Origin: Bacteroides sp. 214
Lineage (GTDB): Bacteria; Bacteroidota; Bacteroidia; Bacteroidales; Bacteroidaceae
Reading direction: 5' to 3'
Length of the DNA stretch: 64,000 nt
Assembly: GCF_010501015.1 (NCBI RefSeq)
Contig: NZ_QVML01000008.1
Location: 1 to 64,000 of the forward strand
The position numbers and the translations under genes are program-made. Positions 27,512 through 37,025 of the stretch are shown here, piece by piece. A model generated the notes under the pieces. It searched no databases. It was not told the origin of the DNA and worked only from the letters and a program-made list of their open reading frames with translations. Each line of letters begins with the position of its first letter. Within the stretch, counting starts at the first letter, position 1.

Positions 27512-28431
27512 TTGTTTTTCGTCATATACCATCTGCTTTACCCGAGGCTTGTGTTGCTACCATTGGATTTTTTGATGGTGTGCATCAAGGACATGAATAT
27601 TTAATTGAACAAGTAAAGGAACTTGCAGCGCAGAAAAAAATGAAATCGGCAGTGGTTACTTTTCCCGTACATCCACGCAAAGTAATGAATGCTATTTACA
27701 AACCCGAACTCCTTACAAACTACGATGAAAAAATAACATTGTTGGAGCAAAAAGGCATTGATTATTGTTTCGTGCTTGATTTTGCTCCAGCTATTGCTGC
27801 ACTTTCTGCCGAAACGTTTATGCGTACCATCTTAAAGGAGCAATTGAATGTACAAGGAATGGTTATTGGTCATGATCATCGTTTTGGGCACAATCGTTCC
27901 AATGATTTTGAGGACTATTGTCAATTTGGTGCTGAAATAGGTATATATATAGTACAGGCGCGCGCGCGTACTATTAATAATACAACAGTTAGCTCTTCGG
28001 CAATCCGTAGGCTGCTCAACGCTGGTGATGTGGATTTAGCTTCGAAGTTTCTGGGCTATGATTATTCTTTGTGTGGTACGGTTGTCGGTGGTCATCGTAT
28101 AGGGCGAACAATAGGATTTCCTACTGCCAACATTGCGGTGAACGATTCGGAAAAACTTATTCCTGCTGATGGCGTATACGCAGTTAGAGTAACAGTGGAG
28201 GGTAAATCTTACATTGGAATGCTTAATATAGGACATCGTCCAACGATCAATAATGGTTTGGATCGTAGTATCGAAGTGCATATACTTGAATTTAACGCTG
28301 ATATTTATAATTTTTCTATTCGTGTATCTTTCCTCGAACGCATACGGACGGAAATGAAGTTTTCAAATAGAGAAGAACTCATAGAGCAACTGATTAAAGA
28401 TGCAAAGATAGTGAAGTCGTTATTGAAGTGA
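27508..28431 (+). CDS. ribF: Bifunctional riboflavin kinase / FAD synthetase
   Basis: This 307-residue enzyme makes FMN from riboflavin and then FAD. The N-terminal nucleotidyltransferase domain shows TIGFFDGVHQGHEYLI (about 21-36) and VIGHDHRFGHNR; SSSAIRRLL follows. The C-terminal flavokinase domain has GTVVGGHRIGRTIGFPTANI (about 190-210) and the GVYAVRV plus GMLNIGHRPT segments. Length is normal. It is the last gene of the kinase operon (4-bp overlap with the HAD gene), and copy A of the repeat element starts 20 bp after its stop. Confidence 0.95.
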   Translation: MIVFRHIPSALPEACVATIGFFDGVHQGHEYLIEQVKELAAQKKMKSAVVTFPVHPRKVMNAIYKPELLTNYDEKITLLEQKGIDYCFVLDFAPAIAALSAETFMRTILKEQLNVQGMVIGHDHRFGHNRSNDFEDYCQFGAEIGIYIVQARARTINNTTVSSSAIRRLLNAGDVDLASKFLGYDYSLCGTVVGGHRIGRTIGFPTANIAVNDSEKLIPADGVYAVRVTVEGKSYIGMLNIGHRPTINNGLDRSIEVHILEFNADIYNFSIRVSFLERIRTEMKFSNREELIEQLIKDAKIVKSLLK

Positions 28432-28481
28432 TGTTCTGTTCTGTAACTTCATATACACTCCAGATGTAGTTTTTAAGAATA

Positions 28482-28571
28482 GGTCTTCACATTCACAAAA
28501 TGCTATAACCAAATGACAGTGAGCGAGTTGCCTGTGAAGACCCCCTCTTTTTGCCTTCACAGGGTCTTCAC
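28482..28571. other. Three-strand alternative hairpin in repeat copy A
   Basis: GGTCTTCAC (28482-28490), GTGAAGACCC (28534-28543) and GGGTCTTCAC (28562-28571). The middle strand can pair with the first (loop 43) or, ten perfect pairs, with the last (loop 18). Both distances are identical in copy B. The downstream hairpin is followed by GCCTAATTTTC, giving a weak T-rich tail. Confidence 0.7.
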
Positions 28572-28615
28572 GCCTAATTTTCGTTGATTTTTTGACTGGT
28601 TTTTAGTTGGGAAAG

Positions 28616-28681
28616 CAGTCAGAAATAGTTCGAAAAACAGTGAGAAGTGAAACAAAAAGCAGTCGCAAAACTGCACTGCCT
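28616..28681. repeat. 22-bp tandem repeats, first family, copy A
   Basis: Units begin at 28616 (CAGTCAGAAATAG), 28638 (CAGTGAGAAGTGAAAC) and 28660 (CAGTCGCAAAAC), exactly 22 bp apart. They contain no spacers. Copy B has four better-preserved units. Confidence 0.75.
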
Positions 28682-28709
28682 AGAGCTCTTGTTTCCTTCG
28701 CTCCGTCTG

Positions 28710-28819
28710 CCATAGTCTCGTGCCCTGTCTTCCATAGTCTCGTGCTCTGTCATCCATAGGCACACGATCACTCAGCCATAGGCGCGCAATCACTCAGCCA
28801 TAAGCAAAAAATCACTGAA
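28710..28819. repeat. 22-bp tandem repeats, second family, copy A
   Basis: CCATAG-starting units at 28710, 28732, 28754, 28776 and 28798 (the last CCATAAG), each exactly 22 bp. The first two read CCATAGTCTCGTG, the next two CCATAGGC followed by ATCACTCAG. A weaker unit may precede at 28688. Twenty-two is not a multiple of three, so the array is not a coding repeat. Confidence 0.85.
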
Positions 28820-29753
28820 TTGAAGAAAGAACTATTTCTGCTTCCTTTCTTGTCTCCTGGTTGCGACTGTTCATCCCTTCTTTGATTATTTTGATAGCTT
28901 GTTCGGTTCCTGTTTTTGCTAATGGGATGTAGTAAAGATGTTTCTTTTCCTCGTCGGTTTGCCTCATTCTCCGTATAATTGTATTTGTTTGCTCATCTGC
29001 TGATTGTGAGGAAATGGCGGTAATAATTGCTTCCTGTAGTGGAGATACTACTTCCTTCTCTGCTATTTCTAACATGCCACATAAACGTACAAAGTCGTTT
29101 TCGCCAACTACATCCTTGAGTGCTTTGTAGGCAGTAGTTTTGACTTTTTCGGAAAGAGAACGTGTTTCGTTAAAAATGGCATTGTTGTTTGCTTTGGCTT
29201 TTCGTGTAGCGAGTAACTCGATTCCTGCTATTTTTCCTATATCTCCGGCTTTTGGTATAGCCTTGGCTACCGATTCCTCTATTCCTCCAGTGAAATAAAC
29301 AAGTGCTTGACCTGTAAAAACGACCATTTCTTGGTCAGAAGAGAGTAGTAAATTGACCAGTGCACTTATTGTTCTTGAATCGCTGATGTGAACTAAAGAC
29401 TTTACAGTTGCTTTTCGTACTTCTATATCTTTGTCTTCCAATAACTTGACGAGTACTTGTCTTCCTGGAACTTCGAATCGTACCTCAAATTCTCGGAGTA
29501 TTTCTTTCTTTTCAGAGTCCTTTGCCTCATTGCTAATCCAGTTGAGAATATCAATTTTGGCTTCAGAAGTACTTTTGGGGAGTATTTTATAGATGCTTTG
29601 ATATGTCTGTACATCTGCATAGGAGGAGGCTGCATTAAGTTCGTTTAGACGATACTCGCGGTTTTTACTTTTTATAGCATTGAGTAGTTGCCTGTTTTGG
29701 GCATCTATTTGAACGGTGCAGAGTATGCATATAACAAGAAGTATTTCTCTCAT
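28812..29753 (-). CDS. Secreted HEAT-repeat protein of unknown function
   Basis: About 313 residues from the chosen start; an upstream ATG at 29777 would add eight residues. The shorter start has AAAGG close in front and gives a normal signal peptide (MREILLVICILCTVQIDAQ). The mature protein is a run of helical HEAT/PBS-lyase-like repeats, e.g. LLEDKDIEVRKATVKSLVHI and DSRTISALVNLLLSSDQEMV, so it is a periplasmic scaffold or binding protein. It stands alone, divergent from the DUF3467 gene, and its stop codon lies in the last unit of repeat copy A. Confidence 0.8.
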   Translation of the reverse strand: MREILLVICILCTVQIDAQNRQLLNAIKSKNREYRLNELNAASSYADVQTYQSIYKILPKSTSEAKIDILNWISNEAKDSEKKEILREFEVRFEVPGRQVLVKLLEDKDIEVRKATVKSLVHISDSRTISALVNLLLSSDQEMVVFTGQALVYFTGGIEESVAKAIPKAGDIGKIAGIELLATRKAKANNNAIFNETRSLSEKVKTTAYKALKDVVGENDFVRLCGMLEIAEKEVVSPLQEAIITAISSQSADEQTNTIIRRMRQTDEEKKHLYYIPLAKTGTEQAIKIIKEGMNSRNQETRKEAEIVLSSIQ

Positions 29754-29790
29754 TGCCTTTTGTGGGTTAATAATCATTATTCTTCTACTA

Positions 29791-29798
29791 CAAAAATA
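29791..29798 (-). promoter_or_regulatory. Promoter -7 box of the HEAT-repeat gene
   Basis: The reverse strand reads TATTTTTG, fitting TAnnTTTG. The predicted start of transcription, near 29785, is only about 8 bases before the ATG at 29777 and 32 before the ATG at 29753, favouring the shorter protein. Confidence 0.5.
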
Positions 29799-29850
29799 GA
29801 AAAGAAAAATAAGAATTGAGTTTTCGTTAAATACTTTTGCGGATTTCTGC

Positions 29851-29858
29851 TATTTTTG
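29851..29858 (+). promoter_or_regulatory. Promoter -7 box of the DUF3467 gene
   Basis: TATTTTTG, 25 bp before the start codon. A second match, TACTTTTG, lies at 29832-29839. No clear -33 box was found for either. Confidence 0.45.
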
Positions 29859-29882
29859 TAACATTCTTAAAAAAATAAATAT

Positions 29883-30191
29883 ATGGAACATCAAAATCAA
29901 GACAATCAGCTACAAATAGAATTAAATAATGAAGTAGCGCAGGGTACGTATGCCAACCTGGCAATTATTACACATTCCAGTTCGGAGTTTATTCTGGATT
30001 TTATTCGTGTTATGCCTGGTTTGCCCAAAGCTGCTGTGCAATCACGGGTAATTTTAGCTCCCGAACACGCTAAGCGTTTGTTGAATGCGCTTGAGGATAA
30101 TATAGCAAAATACGAACAGGTTTTTGGTAATATCCGCCTTCCCGAAAAACAATTTATACCTCCTATGCCAAATTTACAAGGCGAAGCTTAA
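29883..30191 (+). CDS. DUF3467 family protein
   Basis: A 102-residue cytoplasmic protein with no signal or membrane segment. The pattern ANLAIITHSSSEFILDFIRVMPG, followed by SRVILAPEHAKRLLNALEDNI, is typical of DUF3467, a small family found next to many unrelated genes in Bacteroidetes and other phyla. Its biochemical role is unknown to me. It sits just upstream of the ribosomal run but is separated by a promoter. Confidence 0.88.
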   Translation: MEHQNQDNQLQIELNNEVAQGTYANLAIITHSSSEFILDFIRVMPGLPKAAVQSRVILAPEHAKRLLNALEDNIAKYEQVFGNIRLPEKQFIPPMPNLQGEA

Positions 30192-30213
30192 TGGAAAAAT
30201 AAAAAGGCATTTG

Positions 30214-30244
30214 ATTGATTATTAAAATATTATTTGTAACTTTG
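30214..30244 (+). promoter_or_regulatory. Promoter of the rpsL-rpsG-fusA operon
   Basis: A -33 box ATTG (30214-30217), a 19-bp spacer and a -7 box TAACTTTG (30237-30244), followed by GCAGCC. This is a close match to the Bacteroidetes promoter. The rpsL start at 30311 leaves a leader of about 60 bases. Confidence 0.8.
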
Positions 30245-30310
30245 CAGCCCAAATTGTATTGTTGCGAAAATAAATAATATCAAATATATAATAACTAAAA
30301 ACAATTAAAA

Positions 30311-30721
30311 ATGCCTACAATTCAGCAATTAGTAAGAAAAGGACGTGCTGTACTGACGGAGAAAAGTAAGTCTCCCGCTCTGGATTCGTGTCCTCAAAGA
30401 CGTGGCGTTTGCGTGAGAGTTTATACAACAACTCCAAAAAAACCAAACTCAGCTATGCGTAAAGTAGCTCGTGTACGTTTGACAAACTCTAAGGAAGTAA
30501 ACTCTTACATCCCGGGTGAAGGACATAACTTGCAAGAGCACTCAATCGTGTTGGTACGTGGTGGTCGTGTAAAAGACCTACCGGGGGTACGTTATCACAT
30601 CGTTCGCGGTACGTTAGATACAGCAGGTGTTGCCGGACGTACACAAAGACGTTCTAAATATGGTGCTAAGCGTCCAAAACCAGGACAAGCAGCTGCAGCC
30701 GCTACTAAGAAAAAGAAATAA
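30311..30721 (+). CDS. rpsL: 30S ribosomal protein S12
   Basis: At 136 residues it is a little longer than E. coli S12 through a Lys/Ala-rich tail ([12 protein letters not shown]). It is part of the decoding centre. The streptomycin-related lysines are the wild-type ones ([11 protein letters not shown] and [14 protein letters not shown]), so no resistance substitution is seen there. It is the first gene of the str cluster, followed after 143 bp by rpsG. Confidence 0.98.
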   Translation: MPTIQQLVRKGRAVLTEKSKSPALDSCPQRRGVCVRVYTTTPKKPNSAMRKVARVRLTNSKEVNSYIPGEGHNLQEHSIVLVRGGRVKDLPGVRYHIVRGTLDTAGVAGRTQRRSKYGAKRPKPGQAAAAATKKKK

Positions 30722-30723
30722 TA

Positions 30724-30739
30724 CGGATGTGATTATCCG
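30724..30739 (+). other. Small hairpin in the rpsL-rpsG spacer
   Basis: CGGAT (30724-30728) pairs with ATCCG (30735-30739) right after the rpsL stop, with no T-run. The spacer is the longest within the str cluster and could hold an S7 autoregulatory leader, but I cannot recognise one. Confidence 0.3.
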
Positions 30740-30864
30740 AATTGAAAAATTTAATAAATAACTTTCGTTTTAGTTTGTTGGACTTGGTATAGGTTGAGTA
30801 AATACTCCGGTGGGGGATTGAAGACACATTACAGCCAGAAACAAAAACATAATTGTTCAAACAA

Positions 30865-31341
30865 ATGAGAAAATCAAAACCGAAAAAACGCATTATCCTT
30901 CCGGATCCTGTGTTTAATGATCAAAAGGTTTCTAAATTCGTAAACCACTTGATGTATGATGGCAAAAAGAATATTTCTTATGAAATTTTCTATGCAGCAT
31001 TAGAATTAGTATCAAAAAAACTTCCTAACGAAGAAAAATCAGCGCTTGAAATTTGGAAGAAAGCACTTGATAATGTAACCCCACAAGTGGAGGTTAAATC
31101 TCGTCGTGTAGGTGGTGCTACATTTCAAGTGCCAACCGAAATTCGTCCAGACCGCAAAGAGTCAGTTTCAATGAAAAATTTGATTCTGTATGCTCGTAAG
31201 AGAGGTGGAAAAACAATGGCTGATAAACTTGCTGCTGAGATCATAGATGCTTTTAATGAGCAAGGTGGTTCATACAAACGTAAGGAAGATATGCACAGAA
31301 TGGCTGAGGCCAACAGAGCATTTGCACATTTTAGATTCTAA
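30865..31341 (+). CDS. rpsG: 30S ribosomal protein S7
   Basis: 158 residues from MRKSKPKKR. An ATG four codons upstream (30853) is in frame, but homologues begin at MRK. S7 nucleates assembly of the 30S head and contacts the E-site tRNA. The segments [22 protein letters not shown] and [12 protein letters not shown] are typical. It lies between rpsL and fusA as in the classic str operon. Confidence 0.97.
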   Translation: MRKSKPKKRIILPDPVFNDQKVSKFVNHLMYDGKKNISYEIFYAALELVSKKLPNEEKSALEIWKKALDNVTPQVEVKSRRVGGATFQVPTEIRPDRKESVSMKNLILYARKRGGKTMADKLAAEIIDAFNEQGGSYKRKEDMHRMAEANRAFAHFRF

Positions 31342-31386
31342 TACTGAGAAACATTAATTATTAAAGGTAAGCGAAAGAATTAAAAA

Positions 31387-33504
31387 ATGGCAAAACAAGA
31401 TTTACATTTAACTCGTAATATCGGTATCATGGCTCACATTGATGCCGGAAAAACAACTACTTCTGAGCGTATCCTGTTTTATACCGGATTAACTCATAAG
31501 ATTGGTGAAACTCACGATGGTACTGCTACCATGGACTGGATGGCTCAAGAGCAGGAACGTGGTATCACTATTACATCGGCTGCTACAACCACTCGTTGGA
31601 AATATGACGGCGATACTTATAAGATCAATTTGATTGACACTCCGGGACACGTTGACTTTACTGTGGAAGTAGAGCGTTCATTGCGTGTTCTTGATGGTGC
31701 TGTTGCTACTTACTGTGCTGTAGGTGGCGTTGAACCACAATCGGAAACAGTATGGCGTCAAGCTGATAAATACAATGTTCCACGTATTGGTTACGTGAAC
31801 AAAATGGACCGTTCGGGAGCTGATTTCTTCGAAGTGGTTCGCCAAATGAAAGATGTATTGGGTGCTAACCCATGTCCTATAGTTGTTCCAATCGGTGCAG
31901 AAGAAACTTTCAAAGGTGTTGTTGACCTTATTAAAATGAAAGCTATTCTTTGGCATGATGAAACAATGGGTGCTGACTACTCTGTTGAAGATATACCAGC
32001 TGATTTATTAGCTGAATGTGAAGAATGGAGAGATAAAATGCTTGAATCAGTAGCTGATTATGATGACTCATTGATGGAGAAATATTTTGATGATCCTTCA
32101 ACAATCACTGAAGAAGAAATTCTGCGTGCGCTTCGTAATGCTACTATTCAAATGGCTATTGTACCGATGTTGTGCGGTTCTTCATTCAAGAATAAAGGTG
32201 TGCAAACATTGTTAGACTATGCTTGTGCATTCTTGCCTTCTCCTTTGGATACTGGTAGTGTAACTGGAACAAATCCAAATACAGGCGAAGAGGTTGTAAG
32301 ACAACCGGATGAAGAAGACAAGACATCTGCTTTAGCATTTAAAATTGCTACAGACCCTTATGTTGGTCGCTTAACTTTCTTCCGTGTATATTCAGGTAAA
32401 ATTGATGCCGGTTCATACGTATTCAATGCTCGTTCAGGTAAAAAGGAACGTGTGTCGCGTATTTTCCAGATGCATTCAAATAAACAAAATCCGGTTGAAG
32501 TAATTGGTGCAGGTGATATTGGTGCAGGTGTTGGTTTTAAGGATATTCGTACAGGTGATACGCTTTGTGACGAATCAGCTCCAATCATTTTGGAATCTAT
32601 TGATTTCCCAGAAACTGTGATTGGTATTGCTGTTGAGCCAAAAACTCAAAAAGATATGGACAAGCTTGCTAATGGTTTGGCGAAACTTGCTGAAGAAGAC
32701 CCAACCTTTACTGTTAAAACAGACGAGCAATCAGGTCAAACTATTATATCTGGAATGGGTGAGCTTCACTTGGATATTATTATCGACCGTTTGAGACGTG
32801 AATTTAAGGTTGAATGTAACCAAGGACGTCCTCAAGTAAACTACAAAGAAGCTATTACTAAGACTGTTAATTTACGCGAAGTTTATAAGAAGCAGTCAGG
32901 TGGTCGTGGTAAGTTTGCTGACATTATAGTAAATATCGGTCCTATTGATCCTGATTTTGAACAAGGAGGATTGCAATTTATTGATGAAGTGAAGGGTGGT
33001 AATATTCCAAAAGAATTTATTCCTTCGGTTCAAAAAGGTTTCACTTCAGCGATGAAGAACGGTGTTCTTGCTGGATTCCCTCTTGATTCACTGAAAGTGA
33101 CACTGATTGATGGTTCTTTCCATCCGGTTGACTCTGACCAACTTTCATTTGAAATCTGTGCTATCCAAGCTTACAAAAATGCTTGCGCAAAAGCAGGTCC
33201 TGTATTGATGGAGCCTATTATGAAATTGGAAGTTGTAACTCCGGAAGAAAATATGGGTGATGTGATTGGTGACTTGAACAAACGCCGCGGACAAGTGGAA
33301 GGTATGGAATCAAGTAGATCGGGTGCGCGTATCGTAAAAGCATTGGTGCCACTGGGCGAAATGTTTGGTTATGTAACAGCATTACGTACCATTACATCAG
33401 GTCGTGCAACATCCTCAATGACTTACTCGCACCATGCACAAGTTTCTCAATCTATTGCCAAAGCAGTACTTGAAGAAGTGAAAGGTAGAGTAGATTTGAT
33501 CTAA
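31387..33504 (+). CDS. fusA: Elongation factor G
   Basis: A 705-residue GTPase that drives translocation. It has the G1 motif AHIDAGKTT, switch I with [10 protein letters not shown]3 DTPGHVDF, G4 NKMD, and domains II-V ending in the conserved [22 protein letters not shown]. It is the third gene of the str cluster. tuf, which follows fusA in many bacteria, is absent here; a terminator follows instead. Confidence 0.98.
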   Translation: MAKQDLHLTRNIGIMAHIDAGKTTTSERILFYTGLTHKIGETHDGTATMDWMAQEQERGITITSAATTTRWKYDGDTYKINLIDTPGHVDFTVEVERSLRVLDGAVATYCAVGGVEPQSETVWRQADKYNVPRIGYVNKMDRSGADFFEVVRQMKDVLGANPCPIVVPIGAEETFKGVVDLIKMKAILWHDETMGADYSVEDIPADLLAECEEWRDKMLESVADYDDSLMEKYFDDPSTITEEEILRALRNATIQMAIVPMLCGSSFKNKGVQTLLDYACAFLPSPLDTGSVTGTNPNTGEEVVRQPDEEDKTSALAFKIATDPYVGRLTFFRVYSGKIDAGSYVFNARSGKKERVSRIFQMHSNKQNPVEVIGAGDIGAGVGFKDIRTGDTLCDESAPIILESIDFPETVIGIAVEPKTQKDMDKLANGLAKLAEEDPTFTVKTDEQSGQTIISGMGELHLDIIIDRLRREFKVECNQGRPQVNYKEAITKTVNLREVYKKQSGGRGKFADIIVNIGPIDPDFEQGGLQFIDEVKGGNIPKEFIPSVQKGFTSAMKNGVLAGFPLDSLKVTLIDGSFHPVDSDQLSFEICAIQAYKNACAKAGPVLMEPIMKLEVVTPEENMGDVIGDLNKRRGQVEGMESSRSGARIVKALVPLGEMFGYVTALRTITSGRATSSMTYSHHAQVSQSIAKAVLEEVKGRVDLI

Positions 33505-33512
33505 AATAAACA

Positions 33513-33553
33513 AGCAGCAGGTTAGCGAATGACTCTTAACCTGCCGCTTTTAT
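33513..33553 (+). terminator. Terminator between fusA and rpsJ
   Basis: GCAGGTTA (33517-33524) pairs perfectly with TAACCTGC (33537-33544). The stem extends by AGC/GCT across one mismatch, and TTTTATTA follows. It separates the str cluster from the S10 cluster, so rpsJ is likely to have a promoter of its own in the AT-rich 33550-33581. Confidence 0.7.
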
Positions 33554-33581
33554 TAGTATAATATATAATTAAAAAAAGACC

Positions 33582-33887
33582 ATGAGTCAGAAAATTAGAA
33601 TTAAATTGAAATCTTATGATCACAACTTGGTTGACAAATCAGCTGAGAAGATTGTAAAGACAGTGAAGGCTACAGGTGCTATTGTTAGCGGTCCTATTCC
33701 ATTGCCAACACACAAACGTATTTTTACAGTGAACCGTTCAACGTTCGTGAATAAAAAATCAAGAGAACAGTTTGAACTTTGTTCGTACAAAAGACTGATT
33801 GATATCTATAGCTCAACAGCAAAGACTGTAGATGCGTTGATGAAGCTTGAACTACCTAGTGGTGTAGAAGTTGAAATCAAAGTTTGA
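33582..33887 (+). CDS. rpsJ: 30S ribosomal protein S10
   Basis: 101 residues. This 30S head protein is also known as the Nus factor NusE in antitermination. [21 protein letters not shown] and [17 protein letters not shown] are typical; the Bacteroidetes form ends GVEVEIKV. It is the first gene of the S10 cluster, 21 bp before rplC. Confidence 0.98.
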   Translation: MSQKIRIKLKSYDHNLVDKSAEKIVKTVKATGAIVSGPIPLPTHKRIFTVNRSTFVNKKSREQFELCSYKRLIDIYSSTAKTVDALMKLELPSGVEVEIKV

Positions 33888-33908
33888 TAATTATAATAAA
33901 TAAGTGAA

Positions 33909-34526
33909 ATGCCAGGATTATTAGGAAAAAAAATCGGAATGACATCCGTATTCAGTGCCGATGGTAAAAACGTACCATGCACTGTTATCGAAGTAGGTCC
34001 TTGTGTTGTTACTCAAGTAAAAACAGCAGAAAAAGATGGCTATGAGGCGGTACAGTTGGGTTTCCAAGATAAAAAGGAAAAACACACTACAAAACCTCTT
34101 CTTGGTCACTTTAAGAGAGCAGGAGTAACACCAAAGAGACACTTGGCCGAGTTCAAAGAATTTGAAAACGAACTTAACTTGGGTGATACCCTTACTGTTG
34201 AATTGTTTAATGATGTTGACTTTGTTGACGTTGTTGGTACTTCAAAAGGTAAAGGTTTTCAAGGGGTTGTTAAAAGACATGGATTTGGTGGTGTGGGTCA
34301 AACTACACACGGTCAACACAATCGTGCTCGTAAACCGGGTGCTATTGGTGCTTGTTCATACCCTGCAAAGGTATTCAAAGGAATGCGCATGGGTGGACAA
34401 ATGGGTGGTGACAGAGTTACTGTACAAAACCTTAAAGTATTAAAAGTAATTTCGGAGCACAACCTTCTTTTGATTAAGGGTTCTATACCGGGTTGCAAAG
34501 GTTCAATCGTTTTAATAGAGAAATAA
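33909..34526 (+). CDS. rplC: 50S ribosomal protein L3
   Basis: 205 residues. L3 reaches towards the peptidyl transferase centre. [15 protein letters not shown] at the start and [20 protein letters not shown] with [15 protein letters not shown] are family hallmarks. Its stop overlaps the rplD start by one base. Confidence 0.98.
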   Translation: MPGLLGKKIGMTSVFSADGKNVPCTVIEVGPCVVTQVKTAEKDGYEAVQLGFQDKKEKHTTKPLLGHFKRAGVTPKRHLAEFKEFENELNLGDTLTVELFNDVDFVDVVGTSKGKGFQGVVKRHGFGGVGQTTHGQHNRARKPGAIGACSYPAKVFKGMRMGGQMGGDRVTVQNLKVLKVISEHNLLLIKGSIPGCKGSIVLIEK

Positions 34527-35164
34527 TGGAAGTTAACGTATATAACATTAAAGGTGAGGACACTGGGAGAAAGATTGCGTTAAACGAATCTATCTTCGGA
34601 ATTGAGCCGAATGACCACGCTATCTATTTGGATGTGAAACAATACATGGCCAATAAGCGTCAAGGTACACACAAATCAAAAGAAAGAAGTGAAATGAGCG
34701 GTTCAACCCGTAAACTTGGTCGCCAAAAAGGTGGTGGTGGTGCACGTCGTGGTGATGTGAACTCTCCAGTTTTAGTGGGTGGTGCTCGTGTGTTTGGTCC
34801 TAAACCAAGAGATTACTCTTTTAAGCTGAATAAAAAAGTAAAAGCTTTAGCTAGAAAATCAGCTTTATCTTATAAGGCTAAAGGAAATGCAATTGTTGTG
34901 ATTGAAGACTTCAATTATGAAGCTCCAAAGACCAAAGATTTTGTTGCAATGACAAAAAACTTGAAAGTAAATGACAAAAAGCTTCTTGTAGTTTTATCAG
35001 AATCAAATAAAAACGTATATTTGTCGGCTAGAAATTTACAGAAGGCTCATGTGCAAACTGTTTCAGGTCTAAATACTTATAGAGTTTTAGATGCTGGAGT
35101 TCTTGTGCTTACAGAAAGCGCTCTGTCAGCTATTGACAATGTCTTAAGTAAAAAGGAGGCTTAA
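34526..35164 (+). CDS. rplD: 50S ribosomal protein L4
   Basis: 212 residues from [10 protein letters not shown]. The frame is open 11 codons further upstream inside rplC, but homologues start here and the ATG shares its A with the rplC stop. L4 lines the exit tunnel; the basic loop with [19 protein letters not shown] is the tunnel extension. Confidence 0.96.
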   Translation: MEVNVYNIKGEDTGRKIALNESIFGIEPNDHAIYLDVKQYMANKRQGTHKSKERSEMSGSTRKLGRQKGGGGARRGDVNSPVLVGGARVFGPKPRDYSFKLNKKVKALARKSALSYKAKGNAIVVIEDFNYEAPKTKDFVAMTKNLKVNDKKLLVVLSESNKNVYLSARNLQKAHVQTVSGLNTYRVLDAGVLVLTESALSAIDNVLSKKEA

Positions 35165-35166
35165 TA

Positions 35167-35457
35167 ATGGGAATTATAATAAAACCGTTAGTTACAGAAA
35201 AAATGACAAACATAACCGAAAAGTTAAATCGTTTCGGATTTATTGTGCGTCCTGATGCTAACAAACTTGAAATTAAAAAAGAAATTGAAGCCTTGTACAA
35301 TGTTACAGTGATTGATGTAAATACTGCTAAATATGCCGGCAAAAGTAAACGCCGTTATACAAGAGGTGGTATTGTTGATGGGAGAACTAACGCCTATAAA
35401 AAGGCAATAGTAACATTGAAAGAAGGAGATTCTATTGATTTTTATAGCAACATTTAA
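35167..35457 (+). CDS. rplW: 50S ribosomal protein L23
   Basis: 96 residues, at the tunnel exit where trigger factor and SRP dock. [17 protein letters not shown] and [22 protein letters not shown] are typical. It follows rplD by two bases. Confidence 0.97.
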   Translation: MGIIIKPLVTEKMTNITEKLNRFGFIVRPDANKLEIKKEIEALYNVTVIDVNTAKYAGKSKRRYTRGGIVDGRTNAYKKAIVTLKEGDSIDFYSNI

Positions 35458-35462
35458 GAAAA

Positions 35463-36287
<825 letters not shown>

Positions 36288-36307
36288 TCTGATTAATTGA
36301 GTAAATT

Positions 36308-36577
36308 ATGAGTCGTTCATTAAAAAAAGGTCCATATATCAATGTAAAGCTTGAAAAAAAGATTCTTACCATGAATGAAGCTGGTAAGAAAAACGTTGTT
36401 AAGACTTGGGCCAGAGCTTCAATGATTTCGCCTGATTTCGTAGGGCATACAGTTGCAGTTCATAACGGAAATAAATTTATTCCTGTTTATGTTACCGAAA
36501 ATATGGTAGGTCACAAGTTGGGCGAATTTGCACCAACTCGTACCTTCAGAGGACATGCTGGTAACAAGAAAAAATAA
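36308..36577 (+). CDS. rpsS: 30S ribosomal protein S19
   Basis: 89 residues, in the 30S head with S13. [18 protein letters not shown] and [18 protein letters not shown] are typical. The usual S10-cluster order is kept (L2-S19-L22). Confidence 0.97.
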   Translation: MSRSLKKGPYINVKLEKKILTMNEAGKKNVVKTWARASMISPDFVGHTVAVHNGNKFIPVYVTENMVGHKLGEFAPTRTFRGHAGNKKK

Positions 36578-36614
36578 GGAAATTTTGCTGAAATAATAAA
36601 AGTAATAAATAATA

Positions 36615-37019
36615 ATGGGAGCAAGAAAAAAAATATCGGCTGACAAAAGAAAAGAAGCCCTTAAGACCATGTATTTCGCGAAATTGCGAAATGTTCCTAC
36701 TTCCCCCCGCAAAATGCGTCTTGTGGCTGACATGATTCGCGGAATGGAAGTAAATAGAGCACTTGGTGTTTTGAAGTTCTCTTCGAAAGAAGCTTCTGCA
36801 AGAGTGGAAAAGTTATTGCGCTCTGCTATTGCTAATTGGGAACAGAAAAACGAACGCAAGGCTGAAAGTGGTGAATTGTTTGTGACTACGATTTATGTTG
36901 ATGGTGGAGCAATGCTTAAAAGAATGAGACCTGCACCACAAGGGAGAGGATATAGAATTCGCAAACGTTCAAACCATGTGACTTTGTTTGTTGGTGCAAA
37001 AAGTAATAATGAAGAATAA
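36615..37019 (+). CDS. rplV: 50S ribosomal protein L22
   Basis: 134 residues. Its long beta-hairpin, in this protein around [19 protein letters not shown], lines the exit tunnel where macrolide resistance changes occur; no unusual insertion is seen. The N-terminal helix extension [14 protein letters not shown] is normal for Bacteroidetes. Confidence 0.97.
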   Translation: MGARKKISADKRKEALKTMYFAKLRNVPTSPRKMRLVADMIRGMEVNRALGVLKFSSKEASARVEKLLRSAIANWEQKNERKAESGELFVTTIYVDGGAMLKRMRPAPQGRGYRIRKRSNHVTLFVGAKSNNEE

Positions 37020-37025
37020 TTAGGT

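Larger units (their letters stand above)
28452..28819. repeat. Composite intergenic repeat element, copy A
   Basis: The element has a left block (28452-28584), a first 22-bp tandem array (28616-28681) and a second 22-bp array (28710-28819). The left block is colinear with copy B at 58613-58745 at a constant offset of 30161 bases. It lies between the 3' ends of ribF and the convergent HEAT-repeat gene; the last repeat unit supplies the TGA stop of the latter (28812-28814). There is no reading frame with coding character, and no target-site duplication or terminal inverted repeat that I can see. It resembles in outline the tandem-repeat-bearing MITEs I recall from Porphyromonas gingivalis, but identity is not shown. 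Confidence 0.85.

Noticed and set aside
27957..27968. Alternating GCGCGCGCG run inside ribF as a Z-DNA or regulatory site
   Set aside because: It encodes the Gln-Ala-Arg-Ala-Arg part of RibF and is short; chance codon use explains it.
28616..28819. The 22-bp periodic arrays as a CRISPR array
   Set aside because: The units are directly adjacent with no unique spacers, the unit sequence drifts, and no cas gene is in the window.
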